From assembly GCA_020809705.1 (NCBI GenBank), contig CP085826.1, positions 1,240,001 through 1,304,000 of the forward strand: 64,000 nucleotides of DNA. Reading direction: 5' to 3'. How positions within the stretch are numbered: the first letter of the stretch is position 1; each line of letters begins with the position of its first letter. Source of the stretch: Calonectria ilicicola. Lineage: Eukaryota > Ascomycota > Sordariomycetes > Hypocreales > Nectriaceae. The translations under genes were made by a program, and so were the position numbers. The notes beneath the pieces were generated by a model. That model was not told the origin of the DNA and ran no database searches. It worked only from the letters and a program-made list of their open reading frames with translations. Below, in pieces: positions 45,513 through 58,000 of this stretch.

Positions 45513-46568
45513 CATGTTCAGCCGTGTGTCTGTGTCTCTCCCTCTGTCGTCGATCAACGGTTGCTTGGCTACGGCGACTTGATGGTAAAAGAGGGAGGCT
45601 GGGCAGACAGATACAGCAACACACAACCAACACCACACACGCAGCAAAGCAACAACAAAACGGTGCACAAAAAGCCAAGACCTTCCAGCACGGCCTGCGC
45701 CCTAGCTCTCGATTTAACTTTTTTCCCTTTCTTTTTCATTCCTTCTTCCCCTCACGCTTCCCGTCATATCGGACACGAAATCGCCGCGAGGTGAGAAAAA
45801 AAAAAGCACTTTGGTGTTCGGCCGTTGGGGGGCACGGAGGAAGGCCCACGTCGTCATTTTGGCTCCAATTTAACACTATCCCCGCTTAGCCAGGGGGGCG
45901 TTGCACAGGTTTTCCCAGAAAAACCAATCTTCACGCAAGCCACGCCATGTATGTAGCATGTAGGGCTGCTTGGCAGATTGAGCTTCCCGTCCAACCCGAC
46001 CGTGTCGCTTAGCTGTGCCCAAAGCAAGTCATGAGCGACATGACGTAGCCTGCAGGCATTATTCCTCCGTAGCGAGAATGTGATGCTAAGAATAGGTAGG
46101 CGACGATAATGGCGTCTTGGTCATCGGTTCCGTACATATCTTGTATATTATTTTTATATTTTTATGTAGTTTGCCCACGGGTGAATGCCGTCATCCGCTC
46201 CCTTCCTTCCTCCCTCCCTCCCGTCCGGCCGGCCGCCCTTCCGTCGGGGCCAACACGAGCATCGTGGACGACTGAGAGCGAATCCTTCTCATGACAAACA
46301 CCAGGCAAACACGGGTAGACACTCCCGGGGATTCACAGAGTGGACATGTTTGCTATCATAATCACCTCGCTTGCCTCGCTTTCCTGCATTTGTGACTATT
46401 CTTGCCTTCCCGGCCGTCGGCCCACGGCTCACAACCCGTTGTTTGCGTAGTACCAAGACCAAAACTTGCCACTGATGCCATCATCAGATGGAGCCTGAAG
46501 CCGTGATGCCCAAGTCCGTTCATCCCGTAAGCCAGAGATGAGTCTTGATCTTCTCGTCCCAATTCATC

Positions 46569-46738
46569 TATAAAATACCCATCTCATCCCCGACCTAAGA
46601 CAGTCTTTTCTTCCTCATCAGCAGACCACTCACAGTGGCACTTATATACGGGCTTCAAACACCAATAGGAAGGCCCATGCATCACAACACACGAGTCAAC
46701 ACAGAGATCTCATCCCAGAGGGCGCCTGGCGATTCGAG
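46569..46738 (+). promoter_or_regulatory. Possible core promoter and orphan first exon
   Basis: TATAAAAT lies at 46569-46576. About 100 bp downstream an ATG at 46677 opens a frame that reaches a strong splice donor, GAG followed by GTAAGT, at 46739. No downstream exon could be joined convincingly, because the sequence after 47.1 kb is broken in all frames. It may be the head of a decayed gene. Confidence 0.35.
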
Positions 46739-47099
46739 GTAAGTGACATTGATCCTCACATTGTTCCGACCATTTCTCTTCTTTTGGCCTCGTCATTCTC
46801 CTTGTTGATTCACAAGTTTCCGCCATGTCATCAAAACTCCTTTCGTTTTTCTTCATCACTCACTGCCTTCAATGAAAGATGCATTATCACCCGCCCCCAG
46901 AGGTTTCCTGTTCCTCCTTCCACCATCTGTCGCGTTCCTCGTCCCTCTACTTTCTCTTTTTTGGGGGTTGCTCCGAGCTGCTCTCACGAGCGCTGTTGTG
47001 ACTCCAAGACTCCAATGTTTCCACCCTTCCACCACGACCTCATCCACATTTCTTGACCCTGATCAAAGACTCAGTCACTCTGTCTTTGAAGCACGCACT

Positions 47100-50000
47100 A
47101 CCAGCCACTAGAGCAACATGGCTATTTTCCACCCTAGTGGGATCTGGACATCCAGAAAGGAGTTGGAGACACATGCTCTTGACTGCCAAATTGGCCAGCA
47201 GCCACCACCGCAGTTAGTCGGGTTCCCCCGGTCTGGGATTTGGAGACACAGCTGGGACCTTGCACATTCATGTTCGCGATTGAGCCAGCTCAGGCAATAA
47301 ACAGGCACCGATAGCCTCCATGTCACGAGACTTTTGCTCTATCTGGAAGAGCGTAGAAGTTGTGTTGGTGGGAGATGCTATATCTGACAAATGGTTTTGG
47401 TGTGCTCCGCCTCGCATATTATCCCTTTGTCCTTGTTGGGGTTCACGGTAATTTGTCTCGACGATCTGACTCCTACCTCAACCCCGATTTTGAAGCCAAT
47501 CGTAAATGGCTTTCAGACGCTGTCAGTCTTGGGGGGAGGTTCAGTTTCAAATTCGTCTAGGACATCTCACTCGTGATCAGCCATGGAGCACCTTGAGACT
47601 CCTTTCCCTGGCAAAGCGGTGATGAATGTCCTCGATCTGGGAGCGGCCAACCATCATACGATTTCCTCACATCGTGCACGCATCGGGTTTCTCAGCTGTG
47701 GGACAATTACATTGCTGTTGACTCCTTTGATCGCCCTTAGTGGGCCCTGTCTTCCAGGTAGTCCCTATCCTGGGAGTCTGCGACGTGCAAAAGGTATGTG
47801 ACAACCTGTTGATTCCTACGTTTTGCTGACTGGTTCCTAGAATAATCCACCTCCACTATACTGAAACACTATTACCAAAGAAAAGATCATATCAAACTAG
47901 TTCGTATTCGGAAATTAACAGCTGTGAGTCATTCCCGTCTTTCCATTCACCTTCCTGCTGCTGACCTCTTTGGTAGGGAAACTGTGGGATATCAACCTTG
48001 AAGCCAAGAGACCGCCGAGTTATTATTTTCCACAGTACGAAAGCATTCTTGAAGAAGCCTTCCACCCTCTCCGAATATATTCAACCTGAGGCATATTGTG
48101 CTCAAATTGGCACCGCATTCGGTCCATGTCGGCTACGCTACCGCAATGCCCACTTCGCGTACAAACTAATCAAGACCAAACATCAAGAAATCAGTCCAAA
48201 AGTTCAGATCACCAAATCAATGCTCAACAGGTGATTTGGGCTATCATCGCCAATAGCACGGCACCACACAGCACAACTAGACAATACTGTCTCTATGCGG
48301 AGTTCTGCTCTTCGTAGTGTCCTTTGGCTGAATCCATACCACGACCCAGAAACAAGCCTGCGTGACTCTTCAGGATGGGTACCGGCTTGGACGACGGTCT
48401 GCAAGAGCGTTTTGCTGTAAACAAACAGATGTGGTTTTGGAGATCACCTATCGGAAGACGCTTCTTGATCAAGGTAACTTCCCTTATTACTTTTCTTTCC
48501 ATGCCTGCGCTGACATTCTTCAAGATCAAAATCTCACTACTCTCGCCCCGAAACCCTTCCAATTGCGAGTTACCGTCTCTTCCGCTGCAAAAGACATTAC
48601 ATGATCCTAAAAAACGTGGGAAATCTCACCATCCTTACGTGATTCAGCGTTTCCAGACGCATCGAGGGGAGAAGCGCCAAAATCTGCCGCTGACTTCTGT
48701 GTCTCACGATAAGCACTGCGACAGAACGTCTGCTTCTGCTCACAATCAACAATGGTACGCGGCCCAAGCTACATATTCAAATCATCGCCACAGGCTAAAC
48801 GGAGTTACCCAAAGACAACAATCCTGCGCATAAAGAAGAGTCGGAAACTGGAATGGCCGGTGCTGCCGTTTCTATCAATCATGACAACAACATTCAGATT
48901 GTCCATAGAAAACCGATTTGTCATACTCGCAATTCGAACGACCTCGACCTTTTCCTTTTTGACGATAACAATATTTCTCGACCTAGCCAATGTGTCGACG
49001 ACTCTCACGAACTGAGCATCCATAATACGCTGAAAAAAGTTGAGCCGCGCAGTCCGCGACTACAAAACCCAAATAACTTTCCACTGCCAGAGGGATTTCG
49101 CCTATGCATTGCACACCGACGCTGCGCATGAAATCGAAATTGGGATGATAGTTCTTGCTTTTCCAAACTTCCCAGAGATTGAGTTTGTATTATTTGCGGG
49201 CGCCGTCCCCCTCCAAGGACCGCCCGGTCAGGTCATGCACGATCGAGACTTGTCCAACATTCTGACGCTCACAATCACAAGAGGTTGGATTTTGTGAGAT
49301 AGAAACATGGATTTAGACACTGGAAAAGTTTGCTGCTGGCCACGGCATTGCTTGAGAGTAGATGTCCGACGCCGCGCAACCCTCATTGTCTACATTGAAC
49401 GTGCGCATCAGAGGTCAAGAGAACACCCTGAACGCCTCGACTGGCATACGTCTTGAATTTGGAAGTCGGCTAGACCAAAGCCATCCGGCTTCTACCACTT
49501 GGATTTTGACTATCGGCACCGGAATGCATCCCTCGCAAGGGTTCAACATACTGCCAGCCCTGGTGATGCGCTTGGGAACCAAATCAGGCGCGTCGCAAGT
49601 GGGCAAGAAGTACGATGGCCAAAATATAAACGGTGTATTGTTGGATTCTGGGACCGTTCCCTACTTGGCACCGGAATGGATTCTCAGCAATTTCCAGCAA
49701 TGGATATTTGGTCCTATATGCGCCATTACTGAAGACCACGAAATCTGTTCTGGGTGTCTTGGCGCAACAGCATATACGTCGCTAGAGTTTGTGAAACCAC
49801 CTCAATGGGCCCCAAGTCCACTTCTCCCAAGGATATCTGCACCATAGCCAGGCTTTACCTACAAGCTGGCATATCTTTCACTCCCAGAAAATGCTTTCGA
49901 GTGTATGAACCATGGTTGTGATGTGGACCCAAATTCGATGAGCGTCGTGATCAACCATAGATGGGCTTGCTACACTTCAGAACAGGAACTATAGCCAGCA

Positions 50001-53000
50001 AATGATTGGGAAGAAAGATTTCGGGACGTGGCGGGACCATGCTTCACCACCGCGATCCTGTCGTGTGTGCCGCACGCCACGGTTGCCCAAAGCCATGTAG
50101 CGGCTCGAGGAAACCTGCACTGAGGGACATCTTCCTGGGGGGCGTGCTTGCTTTGCCTGACAAAAATAGCCTCAAAACCTTTGAATTTGATTGGGAAGAT
50201 CAGAGCGCGACATAATGCTCCAAGAATCGGCTGAAATGGCCGCGTGGATGGCCACCTGCCCACCTCGAACCTAGGGCAAGGAACACCGGTAAGTCCATTA
50301 TTCTTTTCATTATTTTAAAGGTCTTTTATGACTCCTCAATACCAAATACTTACAATATACAGGCGACTGTTAATAACCCAGGACCATTACGAAATATTTG
50401 TTCGTGCTGGGAGTCTTGATAACTATGTTCAGTACAGGCAATATCCATCACGACTGGCGCACCAGGACCTTTCTTATTATCTGAAATTGGCTCAACAACT
50501 AGATGGCAAGGTCAGAGATGATAATTCTCCTTGGAAACTCGTATAAAGAGGCAACAACATAATTGTTCGACGGTCCCTGAGATTTGTTTTCCATTGATTT
50601 AGCACACAAGAACCTCGACCTGAACCAACTCCGCCAACCGGTATTTTCCAATTCGTCAATGGATATATTCGGTTACATACGACACGGGATCGGTTTCCCT
50701 GATGGCCAGCTCGGTCAAAGAACTCGGGTATAAATGACAAAGAGAAGAAAGCCTGTTTAGCATCAACACAAACGGCAGAGCCTTCAACAATCCCCTTTCA
50801 AGAATCAAATCGGGCAATGATAATCCCGCCACCCTTGGTATTGAAACAAACCACACAATCAGCCCCTACTCGTATACAGCTACGCCTCTCAACGGCATAC
50901 GCGAAACCGTCCCGGATGCTGGGAGCCACATTATGTATCTCAACTTGCCATACCGCGATCATCCTATACCGGATTAGATTGTACTGTCAGCCTACCGGAA
51001 GCAAGAAACCACCCGCATTATTGAAACCGAGTTCTCCCGCGCCCGTGACCGCGGCATAGCGGCTGAGTTGAAGGCTCACACTAACCTCCTAAGGGACGAG
51101 TTGAACCGGTCCATCTTCAGAAATGAGCTAAACTGCCATTTCAGTGTACAATGGCGCTCTTCTTGTTGAAGCGATTCCCATCACAGTAGCTGATCTGTTG
51201 AAGGAATAAATATATGTTCGTTATGCGGGACAAATGGCCTGGACGTGTACACCATATTTTTGAATCTAAGGTAGGTTTCGGCAAACCCGCGCCTGACCAA
51301 TACTATATTAACATGGACAACAGTTAGCTACAGTCTTGTCACGCCCAAGATCCAGTCGATCTGAATAATTTCGGGGAAGAGTTTTAGGTTAATTGATGGC
51401 TACCGTAACTCCCCCTAGAAATTTTGGCATCGTGGTCCTGGCGCGTTGCCAATTGGATCAGACGTTGAATGAGTGACCGCGATTCAGGCTCGACAAACGA
51501 AAAGACGGAAATGGAAACACTTATCAAACAAGAGCGCTACCCTTTTGCGTCAAAGACGAATTAGAGGTGACGACAGAGGGGAATCTCGGGTTCATCCTGG
51601 TTCCTTTGCACCTATACTATAACAAACCACATTACTGGGTCAACATCCAACAGAATGGGAAAGGGAGAGATGTGATAATCATCAAATCCTTTATACCACC
51701 AACCGTCTATTATGATGAGTGGGCCCAGGACCTCACACCCAGCCTGTTAAGAGCCTTTTTGAATTGTGCCAAGTATCATTGGCCTCCTCCAACTTCGATC
51801 TGTATCAGCATGGATACATTCCAAGTGCGCACAACCAACCAATTGCATTTACCCAACGAAAGAAAATGATCAGAGACAACGACAATATACGACCAATTAA
51901 CAAGATGATTGCTGTGTCGTCCCTCGACCTCGAAGAAGAGTCCACGGTGCATTTTTCACCAATAGCACTTTATGAGGGCAGCGGAGAATACCTATCTCCA
52001 CTGGCTGCCTCCCACCATGCCACACAGAATAGTTATCCTAGGTCCCAAAACCTCCAAGGCATATGCCAGACGCCTCCTTGCACTCATTTGGTAAGCACTG
52101 CGACAGTAAACAGAGCATAAATGCCAGGCCCTCGACGAAGGACATATATATAACTACAAACAGAGCTTGGCACAGACATATGTGGACGGGGACCCGGACA
52201 TTGATGATATTCACCATACCCATCCAGCCGAACATTCTGGCGTACCATGTCTGGAGAGAGAAGTCTCCATCGATGTAATCTGTAAGGGCGCCGCGACAGT
52301 TGGGTCTCTTGGACAGAACGGCGCCAATCTCTCCACATGGCATGAGTGTCTTGCGGACAATGAGAAGAACAAATGGTAGTCAATAAGCCTGACCCAAGTT
52401 TAATTACTCAACTCTATCATCAAAAATGCCTCCGGTACTTCAAATTCAGAGTTTCCGACGAGGAATGATTTTGGTGTCTGCGAGAGCGAAGAGCAGTGAC
52501 TTGAAAATGGCTGTTCAACTTCAAGATGGAAAGATTCGCAGACGAGTCTCAGACAGGCTACCCTGATGAGCTGCAGCAAGATATTTGATTACTCAAGCAA
52601 TTTGATCGTGTCGTGTGTTGTTGCTCCTGTTCTCAGGACCTTCTGGTTAACATGCAACCACGAACACCTAGACAAAACTGTCATGAAACAGCCTAAACCT
52701 CACATCCTCGATGCTGTGCGGCATACTGCGAGACTTATAGAGTTATTCCCTCTGGGTTTTGCGTTGGACACCAAGCAACACTCAGGACTTTGTCACCATA
52801 TCTCCTTGGCAGTATTGGGTCCACTGAATGGTTCGATACACCGGGTACGATGCGCTTGTGACGTCCGCCAAGCTTACTGTTCATGGGCTAAACATTCACC
52901 CGCGGTGTTATCACGGCATAGTGGTGGAGATGTGGGACAACATCTCCATTTTGATGCAGTCTCTCGGGAGTCTATGGAGAATCAGGCAGAAGCAACCTGT

Positions 53001-53200
53001 CCTCTGGGACATCCTGTACCTGCGGCGGTCGTTTGATGGGCACGCCGAGATGTCAAATCTCGAGAAGGTTGCCACGACGATCGCTGCAGAGTCCGGCCTC
53101 GACAAGAGGATAAAAAGCGAGGCGGAGTCGGGATCCTGCATTGAGCTGCTGCGAGCGCAGCTCGGGCAGTACTGATCCCGATGCTGAGGCAAATCGTTGC
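47100..53200 (+). pseudogene. Region of decayed plus-strand coding fragments
   Basis: No frame exceeds about 160 aa, yet several plus-strand pieces look protein-like. Examples are KLWDINLEAKRPPSYYFPQ and PLRIYST near 47980, and VVLEITYRKTLLDQGNFPY near 48430. GTVPYLAPEW at 49650 is followed in another frame by MDIWSY at 49700. WIYSVTYDTGSVSLMASSVK lies near 50660. A 116-aa frame at 52828-53175 reads MVRYTGYDALVTSAKLTVHG and VLWDILYLRRSF. Each run ends in a stop or a frame change with no fitting intron. The pieces keep one direction, which suggests one or a few long genes that decayed by indels and stops. I cannot name the original family; the pair at 49.65-49.72 kb looks like a kinase activation segment. 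Confidence 0.4.
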
Positions 53201-56200
53201 ATGATCCAATCTTTCCTATCGGAAGACCCCTGGCCCTATGATAGCATCAGACGAACATGATTGTGTCTATGGGACACAGGCTCAATTTAACATGTTTCTG
53301 GCAGCCACACGGGACCGTGTCTACAACATCCTGCTATTCTCTTGGCTTTCCCACTCCGAGTCAGCATCAACGAGGAAAAATTGCAAAATCATAAAGAACT
53401 CAGAAGCGAGATGGCTGAGCTCAAACAAAACGGCGTTAATCTGGTTCAAAATATTGTTCAAAACAAGGTCTTGAACTTCAGAGCTTTAGCTCAGAATATT
53501 TATTGGTGTCCACTAAATCGTGAGCAAGACCTAAGTGCGGTCCCCATTACAGCAAATCTCATCAATGCCAACATTAGGATTGAAGGGGGTTCTGATTCAT
53601 CCAATCTATCCATCGATTTTTGGACGATCCCGATTTAGACAGGCTATTTAGAACAGCGGGTTGCATAATTCAGGCCGCCTACCATAGTCGACTGTTTCGA
53701 CCTGGCTCAACGGAAAATGCTGGAAGACAGAATCCTCAACCGGACCTCGCCACTGAGTGGGTGATCTGATCGGGCACTCCTCAATCAAATCAACAACGAC
53801 GGATTGACGACAGAGATGAGATAGAAGAAGACGCATCCGACATCTTGCCGCAACTATTCGTGAAAAATGAACAACATGATATGTAAGTATGCGCTCAAGG
53901 CTAATAGAGTCTTAATCCAATACTAATATATCTATTTCTATTCTTAGTCTTCTTATACCCTTCAGATGGACTTTTTACTAAGGCCCCCATTAGCCTTATC
54001 TTCATCCGACTCTGACTTAAGTGCTCGTGTATCCTGAGCCCTAAGCAGAAGGATGGTTGCCTCTCGGAAGCGCTCTTCTGTGGAATCGCGCCATCACTGA
54101 CAGCATCTCCCAAAAGCGTACTGCTACAACCGGGTTCTAGAGCAGATGCTACTGCCTAGTGCTATTCGCAAACCTGTTCATAGACTACAATCTATGCAGA
54201 GGTCTCACAGCAGGATACAGCGGAAGAGCCATAGATCTTGAAAAGTATTATAGGCCTAGTGCTTGGCCAGTGAGACTCCAAATGATCCCGAAGTTTAACA
54301 AGATACGACAAAAGAACGGTCCCGTTGTGCTCTTCTTTGATATACAGCACCATCATTCATTGCGAAATTGAGCTAGTATCGTGGAGCCTTTGAATCCGAA
54401 GCAGCTGTTAACGCCGAGGCAATTGGAGAAAGAGGAAGCCTTGACCCATTTCTTCTCTCCACACTCCACTCTTATTGGTTGATGTACAAAGACGTTCAAC
54501 TGGGAATCTAGAGATCAAACGACATCGGTACGTATTGACTGAAATTTTTCTGAAAGAAAATGCTATCAAGAAACTTGGAGCAGCCACCATTTCTACTTGG
54601 TCTGGCGATTTTCTCAATCATTGGCTTGCTACGGCTGGTACAGCTATAACCAGGGATCCGGCTCAAAGCGCGGCGCAAGTTCGAGCTGATTGAGAGTACG
54701 CAATACCTTCTTCTGTTACCTGCTGTCTCATGATTGACCAACATTTTTGCGCTTAAGTGGAAGCTCTGATGTATGCAGCTTTGGGATACATCAGCTAAGC
54801 ACATGCTCTGGTCTGCCTGATCAGTTCTCATAAACCGAATCAGTCCAGCACCAGCGCGATCCGCTGCCAGACGAGCAGCCGAATTATGGTCCATCTCTTC
54901 CTGCGTCGTGTGCCAATATATTGGCTAAATGTCCATGAAAGTTTCAACTTGGAGTTGTGCAGATGTACCAAAGACTAAGAGAATGATGATTTACAATTTT
55001 CTACCACAGCACAATGGAAGCAATCTACAACAGCAGAAAACAGTTGAGGCGTTTAAGATGTGACAGCAGACGAAATCCGCAGAGGAGAAAAACAGTAGAA
55101 TGCTTGGTGATGATGACCATACACTTGCCTTCCGATTCGCCAGGCCTCCCCGAGATCGAAAATGCCATTAAGCTGCGCCCGGTAGCTTTGGGTTCACTTT
55201 CAAGAGAGACATAGGCTTCAAGCACGCCGATGTCGACCAAGCAGGTCTTTCAAGTGCTGTAGTGTAGGCACGCCTGCATTGAAACCCAGTACAACCATCT
55301 CGATTACGGTCTGTGAGTCAACTGCAGGTGCAAAGCAAACCCACAGGACCCAAATTATCGAACAGAAGAACTCAAAACACTAAAACTGTGAGCCCTCGTA
55401 GCGCCATCACGTTGGCACTTCGAACGTGGACAAGGGAAATGACAACTGAAATGACGGCGCCCGCATTGAGGTAGACTCGCCAACAGAGAATCATTGAGCT
55501 ATGACCTGTCTTTTTTATGAGAAGCACTTTTCAGGGCATGGGTGATCACCTGATATTCATGAAAATGTCACTGGTTCCCGCATGCAGCAAATACTGTCAG
55601 GCTTCCGCACCGAGTTTAATGAGTGGAGTGCGAGCGCGATAAAAGTAATAGAGAACCCCGGCCCTCCAGGAGGGAATTTAAGAGAGGAGATACGCAGACT
55701 TTACAGAAACCACCCGGATTCCAGCCTGAGACTCGAAAATCACTTTGCAGCCATATCATTTATTAGCGGGAGATGGAGAGCTTATGATCTCAGCTATTCG
55801 ATGGCCACAGGTATACGACAATCCAAGACTATCTCCATGGATAAAAACAGTCCGTATCCAAGGACTCGCCAATATTGGCCGCATGAAAAGTATCGCACTT
55901 GTCCAGAGGCGACCTCCCACTACTACGGTCCTTGCGAGGAAACCAAGTTTGATTCTCACACCTTGCCCACAGCATGTTACAAAACAACTCTCGTCCGATC
56001 AGCAAAATACGGCTTTCGATATAATTTCTCGTCCCATATTAGTTGGACTCAATAGCGATGAAACCCTTGAATATGTGCATGTCGAGGTAGAGGGAAACGA
56101 CAGCATTTCCGACACACACAAGACCTATCACACAAGCGAACCAAAAAGCAGATCAAATATGGTCGGTGTATTTCACAAGGTCAATTATGAATGAGATATT

Positions 56201-58000
56201 CAAAAGTCGCGCAAGGGTTATGGATGGCGGGATTCAAACGAAACTATCTCCCGTGATTGGGCCAAGAGACAACGGATGTGTCTCCCTCAGTGGATGTTTG
56301 GTCGCTGTTTGACCAGCCCTTATGCACCAGTTCCGCCCACATTTTGGCGCCCTTAATTGACACGATCTATCTCCGAATTTCATTCGCAAATTTTATCCTC
56401 CTGGAGCTACCGAAATTACTCTCAGTCGCCGCGCGATTATATATGTATGACCTAAGAAGATCCGAAGAGCTATTCGAGGAACCATTCGACTAGAGGAAAA
56501 ACAAGCCGCGGGAAGCAGCTCCTCTAGAATCAATCAATATCATTACAGAGCAACATATCACATTTGAAGATACGAAATACTTGGTTACAAAGCGTCGCTC
56601 CCGGTTAGGAGCAGCGCGGGATTGGCAGAAAGCATCGCATGCGGGCGTCTCCTATCCCATACGTCACATTAGGCGACGAGCCGCTCATGCTATCCAGTAC
56701 AAACCGCCACTTTCTCTCGATTAATTGCGACACTCACTATCAAAATCTCAATGCCTCTAGTTTAAGCGATGCATCATTGGTGCTTACAAGACAACAGTAC
56801 CCTCACATCAAGCAAAAAGCCACATGCCAGCTCACCCACAAGAGTATCGAAACTTGCACCGAGGGCCTCAAGAGTGGAACAAGATGCATTCTCCAGCCAT
56901 GGGACCTGTCTCACGAGACCTCTGGGACGCAGAATTTCAGTTCTTCGCGTTCCGAATGACCAAGGAAGCGATGTACAACTTCCGGGCACGATAACAGCCT
57001 GGAGTCCATACCCAATGATCAACGCATTGAATATCTTATCCGTGCCGAGAAGGGAAAATGCCGAGGACCCTATAAAAGCGAATAAATATAGATTAGGAAA
57101 GACCTTGGGGACTCTGATGGTTATTGGCATCGATGTGCCAAATGATACATTGAGAGGATTCTGATGGGCAGTGATGGTTCCTAAAACACAAATAATTTAG
57201 CTGGCCTATTGACAGTGCCTCTTCATTCACCTTCTCTGATTGGTACAAGAAATTGGCATAATGTGTCGGTATGTCAATTGAAAGGACCCTCCAGCGAACG
57301 TCCCTCGATTTAACCACCTCCCGACAAGGAATACCAGACCTTGACGACTAAAAACGACACCGCCAGCGTTGGCTCCGAATGTTTATTGCCCCGGAAATGT
57401 TGGTGCCACGAGCTGTCGTTGTTATACAACATTCTCAAATCAAAACCAGGTGCCATTCTCCCTGAAGTCGAGCGATGGGATGCAAAAAAAGCAGAATGGA
57501 TGGTTCTAGGTGAAGAATCTAGTTACGAGCGAGGAGGAAACGATCGACATTGATGGACCGGACTCGAGACTGACCCTAGAATCGATCCGCACATATCTCA
57601 AATTTGATTTCACTCATACTCCTATTCCTATTAGGCATGACTCACGGGTTCATCTTGGCCATTGAGCAAAAGAAAGAACTCTTAGCCATCGCTCCCAGAA
57701 ATCATTTTGGGACCTTTCAAGCGACTTTCATTACCACCCTCGCTGTGTTCAACTTCACGGCCAAGTAATCAGCCAAAAAAATCCATTGCTGTCAAAGGAT
57801 GCAGACTCCCCAAGGCTGCAGTCCTCTAGAAGAGGTTTGCAGACTTGCACAAGTCAGAGGGGCTCGGCTAGCTAGGCGCTTCGTGACGCCAAATAAGGGA
57901 TTATTGTCAGAGCTGAATGTTGAAAATCACATTGATATACACTGAGAGCCGCATCCACTCAACAACCCAACTAGAACAACACAAACACAAGGACAAATCC
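53201..58000 (+). other. Gene-poor stretch with short coding-like fragments
   Basis: No intact gene is seen. A frame at 53342-53638 includes a helical, possibly coiled-coil stretch (INEEKLQNHKELRSEMAEL). Near 54590 a hydrophobic run (FLLGLAIFSIIGLLRLVQL) follows GAFESEAAVNAEAIGERGS. Frames at 55582-56055 and 55745-56194 overlap and both stop. Around 56850-57160 a plus-strand frame is open but lacks recognisable motifs. I treat all as remnants or chance. Confidence 0.4.

Larger units (their letters stand above)
42993..46568. other. 3.6-kb gene-free stretch with simple-sequence tracts
   Basis: Many overlapping frames occur on both strands (for example 43048-43704 and 44487-45170) but none shows a domain, signal peptide or splice logic. 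Low-complexity features include GAGACGAGAC-type runs near 44030, a CA-rich tract at 44562-44604, a short tandem at 45289-45337, an alternating purine-pyrimidine tract at 45478-45512, and CTTCCTCCCTCC runs near 46205. Part of the right side may be regulatory sequence for the hydrolase or a transcript starting near 46600. Confidence 0.5.
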
